Shown here: one piece after another, positions 33,707-48,700 of the stretch
Position numbering within the stretch: the first letter of the stretch is position 1
Layout: each line of letters opens with the position of its first letter
NCBI GenBank assembly: GCA_030762935.1
Contig: CM060883.1
Location: forward strand, 50,409,001-50,473,000
Direction: 5' to 3'
DNA length: 64,000 nucleotides
Source: Hymenopus coronatus
Taxonomy: Eukaryota > Arthropoda > Insecta > Mantodea > Hymenopodidae
Notes under the pieces: model-generated
Database searches by the model: none
What the model was told of the DNA's origin: nothing
What the model saw: only the letters and a program-made list of their open reading frames with translations
Position numbers and translations under genes: made by a program

Positions 33707-36700
33707 TTTATTTATTTCATCCAGTTTATCATACATATGATTTTGTACATGTCAGATGATAATGATGATGATGATGATGATAATTTTAATAAATAGGCTA
33801 TGGGCTATTTCATGAATATGAACTTCATTTATTAGGTATATATCTGCTGATAAAGTTTCCATTCAGTTGGTGCATTCAATTATAACAATTCTATTTAACT
33901 AGATGTTATAATAAGTTTACAAGAATAATATCTATATCATTCTTAAGTTTCACTGTAAATAACGACAATTTTTTTAATTTTAGGCAATACGCTAAATTAT
34001 CAAATGTCCCAAGTAACTAGGAAGTGGAGTTAAAAATTGTAAAACAGGTACTCATTTTTATCAAAACTCATGAAAAAATGTTGTATAATTTTATCCTTTA
34101 CATAATATTATATTCCTGTAGCAGTTGCATTAATTTTTCTATGTGAATGAGCGCAAGCGTTTTAATCTGCTTATGTATCAAATTATTTTACTGAAAATCA
34201 CCTATTTCAAATATATAAAAATATGCTTCATCATACCTGAGCTCTTCACCAATCCTCTTTCGATGTAGCGTAAATAATTTAAGAAGTCACACACCGCTAT
34301 AATCTGGAAAAACAAGAGATGGTAATTTAGATTGAAATAATTCAAAATTGGTCGCATATTTTGCATTATTCAAGCTATATTCCCTCTTTATTTCAATACA
34401 ATAAGGTTTGACTTTCAAATCCATTACAGTAGATAATTGGGTGCCACAAAAGTTTTCATACGATAAAATACAAATAACCACTGAGGTTGAGGTTTAATTA
34501 TAAAAATTACAAACAGCACTCTGGGCTTTAAGAATAAAGCTTGTATGCAATTAAAATGTTAATGGGAAGTAACTAATCAAGAGTAAAACAATAGATTACA
34601 CTCAAAATTCACTCTTGAAATAAAGTAACTTACTTCAAACATGTTTCGGTGGCTATTGCCACCATTGCAGTCAGGGATATATGAAATCAGCTGCAAGGAA
34701 TGTAAAATTCCCTATATATATATATATATATAGGGAAAACAAAATGAAACATTGGACAACATTTTAAAGAACACATCTCACCATCTTGAAATTTTTGAGC
34801 CATTCAAAAGCATGTGCTTTTGATAAAGATTGATCTCCATATGCTTCCTGTATCATTTGCAGTATTTCAGTTCCAGATTTTTTTCAGAACACAAAACCGA
34901 ATTGCCGCTCATTGTTCAAACTTGAAATCTGCCACTGAAACACATGTTTACATAATGGCTCCCTCAGACAAACTGAACAATGCCAGACAGGGTTGCACAT
35001 ATCCCAGCATCAGTCAAGGTCAGACCTCTCTGTTACCATGATTGGTGAATTTTGAAGGGCACATGTTTAAGTTTAGATAAAAAAAAATTTTGTTACTTTA
35101 TGATAACCCTCCTTTGTATTGAGATTTTCAGCATATGTTTCCATGCTGTCTAATGATTATAAGCATAATTTTATGATTTGCCAGAGGAAGCATCATACAT
35201 TCTGTAAAACAAAGAAATTTTCTTTGTACAGAGTATATTTTTAGATCATTAACAGAGCAAATTAGACAGGACAGATTCTTTTCTCTCTCCCACTCACCTT
35301 ACTGATGATAAATTGGAGAAATTTTGCTGGAAATTTTTATATTAGGCTATGACACAATCCATATTTACCTGTGTCAAACTGTGGCAGTAGTGCAGTGTGA
35401 TAACTTTAGGAGGGGCAAATTTTTAGAATTTCCTACAGAAGTTTGAGTGAAATGCAGCAAAACCTGGAGTTAGTTCTGATGGAATTACAGTTTTAAGATT
35501 TAAATGCCTTGGGCTATCGTGTAACAAACACTGTGCGCCTATATTAAGTTAAAATTAATCCCAAGCTGACTAGTAGTAGCTCAGTAGACCAAGGAATATG
35601 ATAGAAAAGGTGGACTATACCTCCTTGGGAAACAAAAAATGAACTGAAAAATTAAATAGACTCTTAAATGGGCTATTATACTGCATTGACTCTAAAGCAA
35701 AAACTTGTTTCCCAGCAGTAATGTAGTGAAAATGAGGTAGCAGATAGTTTATAGCCCACATGTAAAATTCAGCATCCATCCATTCTACTGAAAGGAAGTT
35801 CCTTAACTATCAGAATAGGAAACAACTTTCATTCCAAAGAATCAAAAGATAAATGATTTTGTACACTCCACTGGTAAGCAAATTCAGTCATCGTCCCTCC
35901 CGAAGTTTTTACTATGGCAGAAGATACAGATACAATATGCTTGGTATTAAATCAGCTGCAAAAAGTAAATTTAAAGTTCCTCTTATCAATTTTACTTTAA
36001 GCAGAGAGATGTCAGTATGTTAAATTTAATTTCTTTGGAAAGAAAAATGTGACATCATTTTGCTATGAACTGTTTATATGTGCATATTGGCAAGCAGTGT
36101 GTTCAATGCAACAATATTAACACATTGAAACCCAGGAGTTTCCTTAGTTGAAGGGCCAAGAAACCCAGGATTTTTACGCCTACTTTGAATTATTATTTAC
36201 ATTATATCAATCTCATCTGCCAAAAAATATTGGGACAATCTAAAAGTATGGTATTCAAGGATTTCTCAACAAGTACGAAAATAGTCATAACTTCCGCATT
36301 AATATTTTATTTTAAATTTACAACAAGTGTCAAGCATGCGTTTGAAAAAATCTGCGTAAAGCAGCTTACACTCCATTTATTGAAAGTTCGAAAAACTCTA
36401 CCTTGGAATCAGAATTTTCCAGAGCTTCATTTGTATACTGAATTTCAGCTTCAGTTCATAGAAGTAGAGAAAAATGCAGCATTTTAACTTTAAGAACTCA
36501 AAATGTAACAAATAGATCACCACCTTCAAGGAAAATGGCGTGACTACCTGCGAGCAACCAATATTACTATCCTAAATTTCCTAATAGTTGACTAAAGCAA
36601 AGACAGATGGTAGCACAAATCAGAAAACCAAATGATAACTGATGTATGTTCTTTGCTGCATAGCCCAAGACCGAGTTAAGGTCGTGGAATTGCATTAAAA

Positions 36701-39700
36701 GGGTTAGAAAAACCTGCCTGAGCTATACTCAGGCATGGGTCTCATGAACGTTTCACATGGCCCGAGCTATACTCGGGCTTGGGCTTCAATGTGTTAAATA
36801 TCTACTTACTCTGTTCCTGCATATCTGAGATATACTGTGCCACTGATCCTCATTGCCTAATCTCATTCTATAGTGACATTGTCGTGGAGCCTCTAATAAT
36901 GCACACTTCCTGAAAAATAATAACACCAAAGATAATAGTTTATTATAATTAAAATTATTTTTCTCTCTCTCGCATGCACACACACATGCACACAGAAGAA
37001 AAGCTACATATTAACACATTATGTTCCTTTTACTACTGAAAAGGGAATATGGAGATGTTTAGTGTATTAATCGAAATATAAGGGCTACTATGTACATTTT
37101 TCAGCCTTAGCAACATTGATTGTTGTAGGTGTCATCTGGTGTTTCCAATGGAAAGTTTGACATTGTTGACCTTAACCGTCTTCAGATATTTTGTCAATAG
37201 AGCATTCTTTGTGTTGTTTACAGTGACTTTAAAATTGTGTCTCAGCAAAAAGATGGAATTAATTTGTGAAAATGTTTGTGTGATGATTTATTATGAATTT
37301 TGGTGTGGATTATCAAAACAAGAGTGCATTGGTCAACTTACTACTTGTCTCTCTGGTATAAGGAGTTTAATTGTGGCCGCCGTTCGCTCACTGACAAAAT
37401 TTGTGATCATCCAAAATCAGTTGTTGTGCCAGAAATCATCGATGCTGTGCAAAAGCTGATAGTGCAAGAAAATCATGTCATATACTATGAGATTGAGGTA
37501 ACTCTAGGCATTAGTTCCACCAACATATATAAAATATTGCATGACTATTTAGCAGTGAGAAAGGTTTGCTCTCGTTGGATCCCACATAATTTGACATATC
37601 TCAATGGTACATATAAATGTTCAAGAAATATGATGGTGAGGTTTCAAAAGAAATTTATATTGTTGTAAAGGTGACGAACCGTGTATCTGTGCATATGAGC
37701 CAGAGCAGGAACAACAGTCAACTTTTGAGTGTTTCAAGATGAACCAAATCTAACAAAAGTTGTTTGCACTTGAAACATTTTGAAACAAATGGTCACCCGT
37801 TTTTTCAGAAAAACTGGTCATGTGGCAGCAGTGCCTTTAGAGGAACATGAAATGGTAAAATCTGAATGGTACCCATGCCAGAAGTCTTCAGTGAAATAAG
37901 GAAAACAAACAAGTGCCATCACATTGTTCTTCATCAAGACAATGTGAGTGCTTACACATCTATTACAACTATTTGAAAACTCAAAAAATTGAATGGATGG
38001 CTCATCTGTGGTACAGTGCCTATTTGGCACCCAATGACTTCTTTTAGTTCCCAAACATCAAGAATAAAATGCATGGACAATAATTTTTATCAGCAAAAGA
38101 AGTGGTTGCTATGTTCAAAAACCATGTTTTGGAGGGTTCTCAAGCAGATTGGAAAAAATGTTTTGAACACATGCAAAAATATATTGATCATAAAAGAGAA
38201 TATTTTGAGAAACATTAAAGCAATTTTCAATGACAAATTCTGGCTTTTTATTATTAGCCTCAAAATATAAATAGTGCCCCTTATGATGTAGTTTTAAAGC
38301 TATTACCTTTAAACTTACAACCTTATTACACATTCTTTTGAAGAGATTGTATGGTTTAAAACCAATCAATATTTAGAGACATAGCACAACATATTTAACT
38401 CTAAGTGTTCTAGGGCTTCTAGTCTCAATATGAGGATTTGGCCTTTCTTTTTGACAATTACTTTCTGAAGATATTTCTAACTAAAGTAAATAAATAATAA
38501 AATAGGCTTAAACAAAAGGGAATAATCAAAATATAGTAAACATATATGATGGAATTAAATCTTAGAGTTGGACAGTTAAAAGAGGGAGATTTTTGTATTA
38601 TTTTCCCTCTTTGTAGTCCCTCCAAAGTACAATGAGAACAAGGAATTTGAGAAATATAATCCCATAGTAGAAAATCTAGAGAGCAAACAGTTCACTGAGA
38701 AATGATTTTAACCTTTTTAAATCTTATCTATATAAATTCTAAATATAGCCATGAAAAACCATACTTTTTTTTTATTTTTAAATATTTATACCATCACAAA
38801 CATGATGTTGATCTATTTGAACTGTTATCAATTGCAAAACACATACAATTGAGAAAGATTCTTTGGAACTGAAAATATTTCTACTAAGTCATCCAGATTT
38901 TAATAAAATAATTTAAATTGTAAAAAAATGCAACTAAAAATACAATGACGTTTGTATTATTTTACAGTAGTGTAAGCTGAATTCAAAAGAAATCCGTACT
39001 ATATATATCTAAGAATGAGCAACTGCCACTGCACTCTTTGTGGGTTTGTTTCTGCATCTACTGGTTCATTTCAAACTCTTTGGTGCTAACTGACTTTGTG
39101 AGTTATGCATCAAAGGTTTGGGGTTTGCCCATATCTGTCATAGACCACAGGTTTTCTACTCAAATTGAACCTCTATGAACCATCTACAGTGTTATCAGAT
39201 TAAGCAGTCTTGTTCTTATCAGCACTTGGATTTCACACGTGTTCCACTTGCCTGCTGAGACTATAGTTCCTGCTATTGCATCTCATATGGCATTAACTTC
39301 TGACATAAATATGATAAACAAATCTAGACAGAGGAGAAATAAAATACTCAAACAAATCAAAATTTCTTGGACTATGGGTGGAAACAGCAGTGAAATGATA
39401 AATGTTTTCTGAGTCCAAAAGAGAATTATGCTTAATCTAACACCATTAGTTGTAAGTTATAGTCTAAGTTTTTAAATATATTACCATTACCATGTGTGTA
39501 TATATATATAATAATAATAACTCCATGGCATGACAGCTCACGGGGAACCTTGGCCTACCGCCCAGACGCTGCATCCCCCATCTCGGTCCATTACAGACAT
39601 CATGGATGGGGTGCAGAATTGGAGGGTGAGACGTGGTCAGCGCCTCGAGCCCCCTGGCCAGTTAATGCGGTCCTCATGACCTGGAGCTGCTACTTCTCCA

Positions 39701-42700
39701 TCAAGTAGCTCCTCAATTGGCCCCCCAGGGATCTTATGAAGCTGAGTGCACCCTGGGCCAGGTCTCCCAGTGGGAGAAAAATCCCCATGCCGGTACTGGG
39801 GATCGAACCCAGGTCTCCCGCTTGGTAAGCAGCTGCGCTACCACTGCGCTAAGGAGACGACCATATATATATACATAAACAGGATGTTAATGAACTATAC
39901 CAAAATGGTGTCACAGAATATGTAGATTAATTAAATAAGTAGTTTGAGATAGGAGACTTATGGACTGTTTATTGAATTGCCAAAGTAACAGCTATAAATT
40001 TCTGAAGTGTCAATACACCATTGGTTAATTTATCAACCATTCGAGAGCATAACACGAAAAACAAAGGGACATATTACAGCATACCTCTCTAACGTAGTAG
40101 TTATGATACTGGCTTTCAAATGAAAGATAGTTTCCGAATTCGGGTCTCGTTCACGTATCGCGGCACTTCGTCAGGAATGAAAAAAATTATAAAAAACATT
40201 TACTCTATGACAGGAATCGAAGTCATGACCTTTGGGATAACAGCTTCCTGTGTTATGCATTAAGCCACCAGAGCAGTTAAAAAAATGCCTTCAGAGTATG
40301 TTACATAACTCAAGAATGTAGTTAATGAATGCTCAGTGTCGCACTGTCAAGTGATTAGTTAGAGATTTTACAGATTTTTGTGAAATTAAATCTTGAGATT
40401 GCTAGTAATGAGCTGCTAAAAATTGATATTTTTATACTTGGACAGCAGTTTTAAAGACATTCTAAGTCATCATTTTTTCAACATGCTTTGCTTTAACACT
40501 GACTTATCAGCATCTGATACCCACACATTTAATGCTATGTAGTTGTATTATGTTTATCTGGGGACCATGCATTGCCGATTTCAAATTACTTATATCAGTC
40601 ACGTGCACAATCTCGCAAATTATTTCGGTGCAGTTCATTAACACCCTGTTGTACAAATGCAAACATACATCAAAGATTTTAATACAATTGTTGAAATACC
40701 TAACGATAACATAAGAGTTAAATGTAAATTATATTTAACTCTGCATCATTACAAGTTATTTGAAAATGACTTTTATTATCAAGGTATATATTTTTCATTT
40801 ATAACTTGCCTGTGGAAATAAAAAATACAATCAATAACAAATGTCAAAAATCAAGTTCACAAATTTTTATTTAATAAATGTTATTACACAGTATATGACT
40901 TTTTGCATTTCAAAAATTAAATGAGGAGTAAATATATTTTTAATATAAATACCTCAATTGTAAAAAGGTACTTATTTATTTATTTTTTTTTGTTTAACGT
41001 CCTTTAACCTGGTTGGTCATATTGTATGATGAATGAAATTGGTGAAATGATGCTCAAATCATCTCAGAATCCATTGAACTTAAAGTTACTCGACATTTGT
41101 CTTCTCAGGATAAGGGAAAAAAATAACAAAAGAATTTGAGTAATTTTTTTTACTTACTGGGACCATTTTCAACCCTTAATTCCGACTCAAATTCTTTTGT
41201 TTTTTATTTAATCACATCACTGTCACAAGCTTCTTTGCATATTTGCAAGTTTTCAGTGTTTTAATAATCTGTTAAAATGCTGCAACACCTGTCTTCAGGC
41301 ACAAGGAGAACATTTCTTACATCTTTTTTAAAAAGGCAAGCAATGTAACGTCATTCAATATTTTAATTTGCTAAATAATAATGGTTCTAGTTGACCTAAT
41401 CAGTCTATCCTATTCATTTCTATCCATAAGATAGCTTGCACAAGGTAACATGTTAGAAGGGAAATGACATGTGACTGCAACTTATGTGCCGTTAAAAGCA
41501 TGGCTACTTAATCTGATGACCCTGTATTAACAGTAAAATTCATGAGGTGTTATTAATTTACTTCCGATAGATATGAACTAAATCAAAAATGTTGCATACA
41601 CCGAAAATGCCCACTCACGAACTGCCACTTCTTGCTGGTATTTGACAGTATAACAATGTAAATATATGTTATTAACAAAGACTGTTAGACAACATTAAAT
41701 AAAACCATAAATTAACTTAAAAAGTTACACCTCACTCATGACTTTGAATTTCATGCTTTCTTGCACATTACACACTCAAGGCCGACTAATTTTAGGATTA
41801 TTAACAAAAAATTATTTCCATTTTGCTATGCTTACTTAGGAAAGATTGTTTTGCTCTTGTCACTAACTGCCTCTATGAAGATGTCTCCAGCTTCAACAGC
41901 TGTCTGTACTCTAGCACCCAGCTCTTTGTTACTGAAGTTCAGACATAAATTAATGTCTTCATTATAAACTCGGGAGATGAAAGCATCTGATTTATCCATG
42001 CCTGGAGACTGTTTCCAAGCCACAAACTCTTTGTGTACATTGGGATCCACCTGTGAATTTATCAGGAAACATGGAAATAATAAACTTCATAAAATAAATA
42101 ACTGGTAATTATAACTGAGCTTATGATCATTTTCCATTTGTTTCTATGTATGAAGACTTTCTGTGTTATACTTATTTTATAAATAAATAAATTGAGAAGT
42201 TTAAATATCAAAAAGCTTTTAAAGAGGTTTCTACTCTTCAGGAAATAACAGATAACTACATTTTTAAAACATTCATTTATCATGCTTGTGCGAATAAAAA
42301 ATTCACAAATATTTTCAAAGAGCATAGTATAATATTGGTTCCTCAAAATAAATACAATATAAACATTTTTTTTAGGCTTTTCTAAAAAAGATGAAATTTC
42401 AAAAAAATAAAAAATCTGGCATTTATCAATTAAATTGTTTAAATTGTGACCTTATTTACATTGGTAAGACTAAATGTCATTTGGAAACCAGAGTAAAAGA
42501 GCACTTTAGGAATATTAAATACAAACAAATTGATAAATCAGCTGTGGCAGAACATTTTTGGAAATTTTATCATGAAATAAATCCAGATGTTAAATTATTA
42601 AAACACATAAATGGACCCATAGATTTAATAGTTTGGGAGAAAATTTTTGTATTAAAGGATAAAAATCTTGTAATGAATTTTGATATACCACCAATTGATT

Positions 42701-45700
42701 CTCTCGCCAAATTTGTTTTGATTCCAGTAGTTAGCAATGCCTTAGTACACAACCCACCTAGTAGCAGTAATCATAACAGTGTAAATAAACAACAAGAGTA
42801 AAAAGAAATTGAGCTGACAGTGCAATAGATTTTTTTATTGCAAAACTATTCCTGTGGATTTCGAAAAGATAAGTGGAGAATTGTTACAATTATTAATTGT
42901 TATATTAATATTTATATTACTTCATAGTTACTAGCTTCTTTTTTTTATATATTATTGTTTTCTTAAGTATAATCAATGTATTAATCATATTTTCTAAATA
43001 CTGTGATGTAATTGTTTATATACTTATGTAATAATTTATACTTGATTTCAGATTATGATTATTATAAACTAAAGCCTAGCATGCTTTTGTAAGTTAGAGC
43101 TAAAGGATTTGGGAAATAAATAAATAAAATATTGTATTTAGAGGTAAGAGCAAATACACAGCTGAGAAGAATAAGTAATGATATTTTGAAGAGGATTAAT
43201 TTGGCTAAGGTCTAATCAGCTTACTATAGAAAGATACTGGGTATGAAGAAAATGTGACTGGAGAAAATATATATATATAGATTGGAAATGTGGGGAGTGG
43301 ATGATGTGTTTGAAGTATTGATAAATTTACAGAGAATTTTTTTTAAACATCTTTTAATGCTGCCTAAAGTCTTTCGAAATTATGTTGCATTACACTCAGC
43401 TTGTAAAAGAGCAGAATAAAGGCAAAATTATGAAACAAGTTTGAAATTATATCACAGAATTAGATCTTTGAGTGAAAGCAGTATTGTAATCAACTGTTGA
43501 GTAGATAAAAAAGGGTTGGTTGAAGAATAAATTGGTTTCTTAGGATACAAAACATTATTAAACAAACTGGAATGGAGCAGGATTGGAATGAGAATGAAGG
43601 AACAAGTAACGGCTTTGGAAGAAGGTAAGTACAGGAATTGAAGAAATAGAGAAGCAAGATTGTTTAACAGTTTACGTAGAAAACTTTAATTGTTTTTTAT
43701 AAAGCCAAAACAAAATGGGACAGGGAATATATACAGATGTCTATAATGCTATAGAGACAACTGCTTATACTCAAGCAAGAACAGTGCTGTAAAATAAAGG
43801 GGTTAGTATGGATTTAACACAAATATATGCTATTATGTAAAATCAAAGATACAGCACTTCATTGCATTTTACAGCCTAAAAAAATTAACTATGGAGGATG
43901 GGTATGGTCCCTAATTGTAAAAAAATGATAGATTTTAGAAATTATTGGTAAAAAGAATGATCAAAGAAAAAAATCAAAGTAAAATAGAATACATAACTGA
44001 ATTAGCAAAATGTTTAAGGAAAGTAAGAGAGACATACGAGGGCAGATTGAAAAGTAACACACAATAATTCTTATGCAAAACAGTTTAAAAGCTAAAAAAA
44101 CAAAAAGAAATCACAAATGAACTTACACCTTTTACCTATTTTTCGACAAGGTCACCAACTTTCTTCACATATTTGTCCCATTTGGATAGCCGTTTCAATA
44201 TGCCCTATTCATAGAAGTCCATTTCCCTGAAGTATAGCCATCTGCGGACTGCTGATTTCACTTCTGCATCTGTCATAATGCGTTGGACGGCCAGGAATTT
44301 CTTCATGAGACCAAATAGATGAAAGTCTGACAGTGCAAGGTCTGGCTGTATGCTGGAGTACCTCCCAACCAAATTTGTGGTTTTCTGATAAACAGCAGCA
44401 GCAACATAGGGGTGAGTATTGTCATGAAGAAGTTTGACATCATCAGCATTAATTGTGACACAATGTAACTTCACCAAAGATTTAATGTAGGCTGCAGCAT
44501 TCATAGTGGTCCCATGCTCAGCAAAGTCTGCCAATAAAACACCATGCATATCTCAGAACACTGTCACAAGCACTTTCCTAGCAGATTGATTCTGCTTTGA
44601 ATTTTTTTCTTTACTGGGCAACCAGCATGTTTCCACTTCATACTTGCCTGCTTTGTTTCAGGCATGCAGTGATATGTCCACGAATCATCAGCAGTGACGA
44701 TTCCTTTTAGAAAGTTATGCCCTTCTGCAGTGTACTGTGTTAAGTGATGCAAGCTTATCATTTGCTAACAACTTGAGGTTGTCTGTCAGGTTCTTAGGCA
44801 TCCAGAAAGCACTAACTTTATGAAATTTCAATGTGTCATGAACAATATCATACACTGTTGAATGAAATGTTGAACTGTTGCGATAAGGTTCGCAGTAGTA
44901 CATGCTGGTCATTCAAAATTGCCGCCTCAATGCCTCTGATTTTCTGCCAAGTTGCAGCTGTTACTGGCCTCCCAGAGCGTGGCAAATCACTATAGATCAC
45001 ATGGCTCTCTTAGAAGAATGCACAACACCTGGAGACATTACTATGTTCCATACAATCATCCCCATGCATGCCATGCATATCCCTGTGAATTTTACTCTGT
45101 TTATACCCTTTGGCTCACAAATTTCGAACCACATCTCTCTTACTCTTCACGTGTGGACAACAGTAGCACGCATAGTTGCATAGTTCATGCTTCTCTCACT
45201 AGAGCTGCACATCAAACAAAAATAGCCTCTGTAGTGAAAACTTCAAACTATATCTGTGTGAAAATAAAGCATTCCAGCTGCAATAGCAAGGCAGAAAAAA
45301 TTACTGTGTGTTACTTTTCAATCCAACTTCATAGTTTAGATATGTGTAAAGAATATTTCAGGATGACAAACAGGGGAAGGGAGAGCAATGAATTGGATCT
45401 TTTTATACTATTAAACTGTGTATAGAGGTAAATAAGATACATGAGAAGTAAGTAATTAAAATTAGAAACTGTTTGAAAATATTAATTTGATGGATATGTA
45501 AATAAGTGAAGGTTAATATTTTATGGAATATAAACTAAAATTGTATGGACTATAAACTAAAATTGTATGCACATTAATCATAAATTCACTTATTCAACTA
45601 GCTCTTTCCTTGTTTTGTTTACCTCACAGCCATCTTTAGTTTCAAGAGTATCTGGCACCAAAGTCCTTTGTTCTTTAACTGGTGAGTCTGGAGGAGAATT

Positions 45701-48700
45701 TTCTCTCCCGTACTTAAGGTTGAAATGTGAAGGAGACCGTCTGTGTTTTCTTGTGAACAATCCCACCCCTGTAACATATTTACACCAGGAGTAAAAATAC
45801 TTGCAATGATTTGTCAATATCTCCTTTGCCTTAGACATACAGTATATACTGCTTTTCAATCAGTGAACATTAACAAATGAAAAGACATTGATAATGTGGT
45901 GGATAAGTTGATGAAAGAATAAAAACTATACATGGACTGGCTATGTAGCTCAATCAATAAAGCACCAGCCTGCAGTGAGGAGTCCTGGGATTCAATTCCT
46001 AGCCCCAGAGGCTGCAAGTATCAATGAGAGTGGAAGAATATCTGTGTGTGTTCTAAGTATAAAACCCAAAGAAATGAAATCCAATAACAATGCAAATCTA
46101 GTTAATATCATTGCTGATGGGCAATACATTCCAAAGGTAAAAGCATGGGCGGTTCATTATAAAGGCGCAAAGATGAGAGCTCCCTTAGAAAATCTTGTGG
46201 CACTGAATTAACCTTGGCCTCATGACTATTAAGATCAGCTTTTTTTTTCTTTGATAACAGCGATGTTTTTATGCCTCCAGTCCCAGTGCGAGTTTAACAT
46301 TGAGTATGACATTTGGTATGTAACAGCAAAGGCAGGGAGGGAGTGGAGGGAGTTTCCAATTGTGTATGTACATGTACATTATGCTTCTCTCCATGCCTTA
46401 TGCATTTTCTCTGAGTGGTTCTGTAGTGTTAAAACCATGCAAGTTTCCTATTTTAATGCTCTTTGTGGAGTTAGTATTACTTAATCAGAGTGTTGCAGGT
46501 GGCTTTGTAATTATATAAAGACATATGTTCATAAAGAAATATGGATAACTTGTACAATCACTTATGGAAGTGCAGTTTTCAAGATTAACTCTCAAAAAAA
46601 GGAAGAAAAAATAGAATTAAAATCTTTGAGCAAACTAACATCCAAATTCTTAATAGAAAATGTGCAAACTAAAATTATTTACCCTCTTCAGACTGAAAAA
46701 GCAGTGTTCAGGTTCTACAGTTGTCATGGGTGTTATTAAAATTTTCAAAAGTTTTGTGGCTTCACCAAACATTAATGAAAGGTTATTTTTTTTTGTTTAT
46801 GAACCAAAAAATTTCAATATTAAAGACCTTTTAACAAATACAATGATAACTCCTGGCAATGCAAAGAACGACCTTTTAACAAATACAATGATAACTCCTG
46901 GCAATGCAAAGAACCAGATTTCAACTAGATAGCAATCATGTTTTGAAAGATTTGACTATTGATTTGACTATTGCTTTAGCTTAGTGTATTCCCTTATTCC
47001 CCTTGTACTGCAAAGAAATAAAACAATTTCTACTAATATTTTTCTCAATTATTTTTTATGAAAGACTGATGGATAAATTCTTTATTTAAAGAATAGAAGA
47101 ATTGATTTTATATATAAATAGGCCAAACGTGTAATTTATGTAAAACTGAGCAATTGCAAAATATTCATATGTATACATACAACGTTAAGGTGGCAGCTTA
47201 TTTGGTTAAAATTACTTTTTGATTTGGTCGAGTTTGAATGATGCTCTAGTGCCATTCTTTTATATGTTACATGCATATTAAACTAGCACCTTTTGTACCA
47301 AGAGGCCAATTGTGTTGGCAGTTGTACTAATTTCTTAGGTCTATATTACAATGTTGAGAACCATTATTTCAGCAAGTTATAGACATAGAATAATGGCCAA
47401 TAATGTTAACGTTTTTGTAGTAATTATTATTGTCAATACTTAGCAAGTAACATCGTTTTCGTGCCTCCCAAAATTTCGGTCATGAGCTGCCACTGGGTAA
47501 AACGTTATATGACCAGTGCAGTTTATGGAACAATAAAACTAAAACTACATATGTTTATTATTTCTATGCTTCAAGTATACAAAGTATTCCTTGTGTTTAT
47601 CTCCACAATTAGCAAACGATCAGTAACATTTTCTATGTTCTCACTTTTGATTATATTAACTATCACATGCGTTCATGTTATATTTATGATAAATGACCTT
47701 TTATGAGTAACAGAGAAAAATATTTAATTTTAGGAAAGACTAATAATTATCCTCCAAATCTTCCTCTTGCTCTGCCCCTGTTGGCAACAGAAGCACAAAC
47801 AAAATGAATAGTTAAGCATGTCAAGACTTACAATAGGGAACCACTAAAGCAAAAAGACTCATGAAGGCAATTATAAATTTTAAGGGGCTTAGCAGTGAGA
47901 CCTATTTCTATTTCTTTATTATCTCCATTTGTAATACCTCAATGCACAATACATATAAGTCTCCTTTGGACAACTTATTACATTTTAAAATTGCTTGATT
48001 CTGATCTGATAAAACAGGTGAGTTAGTTGCATATAGAACAATGGAAATAAAAAAAACAATATTTATAAATAAGTACTGAAAAGCACTTCAAGGATGAGGA
48101 AATACACAAACTGGATACTTATGCCTCTCTTTCATAATTGGCTAATAAAGAAACATTTTAATTTTAACTCTGGCATGGTTAATAGCAGAGGGAGAAAGAG
48201 TGAAGGAAGACACAAAATAAAAGTTGTTATTTATTAATGGTTTCTTCTCAAGATGTCAGCCAGTTGTGTTAAGATTAATTTCCAAACTTTCAATGACATA
48301 CTCTGTCGCCGTCATCAGGGAACTGGAGGCAGTTGCTCTGGCGATGGAATTTACACCTGGAGGGGACTGAAAGACTGCCTCACACAGTCATTATTTAGCG
48401 CTCACCAATAGGGGTTGAGGAGGATAGGGCAAGGGGTTATGAATTATAAGTAGCCATGTTTTGCTTATTTGCAGACCTTAGTCTTTGTTAAACTTATTCT
48501 TGTTCGTTTTTATGTATATTGCTTCTTTTATGTCTATCATGATATCTGTTAGATTTGTATTATTTTGGTGGATGAAAAATTGATCTTATTGCCAGTATCG
48601 TAAATATGCTGTGCCACTGCAGACTTTTCTGGATAGCCCAACCTGATGCAGCATTGGTGTACTTTGAAGCGCTCATCCGCAGTCCTCACCTTCTAGCCGA

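Larger units (their letters stand above)
30819..34236 (-). other. Intron F-G of the Rabin8-like gene
   Basis: About 3.4 kb between donor GTATGA (34236) and acceptor TTTTCAG. It contains a family-4 SINE-like copy, a PLE endonuclease C-terminal fragment, an unassigned open frame with an adjoining A-rich end, and a cluster of AAC, AAT and GAT microsatellites. A short GA repeat (30831-30840) sits next to the acceptor tract. Confidence 0.8.
36910..41835 (-). other. Intron D-E of the Rabin8-like gene
   Basis: About 4.9 kb between donor GTAAGC (41835) and the acceptor before 36909. It contains a mariner element with both TA sites, a complete family-3 SINE, two facing tRNA-like relics and a family-1 SINE fragment. 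Confidence 0.85.
42051..45622 (-). other. Intron C-D of the Rabin8-like gene
   Basis: About 3.6 kb. It contains a Penelope-like GIY-YIG frame with its hammerhead-like relic, a LINE C-terminal fragment and a mariner element. Donor GTAAAC at 45622. Confidence 0.85.

Noticed and set aside
33614..33796. Open frame rich in Ile and Asp
   Set aside because: Translation of the AAT/GAT microsatellite.
42391..42801. Host SLX1-type structure-specific nuclease gene
   Set aside because: CxxC within the GIY-YIG interval, a related fragment at 31760 and an adjacent repeat block shared with other loci point to a Penelope-like element.
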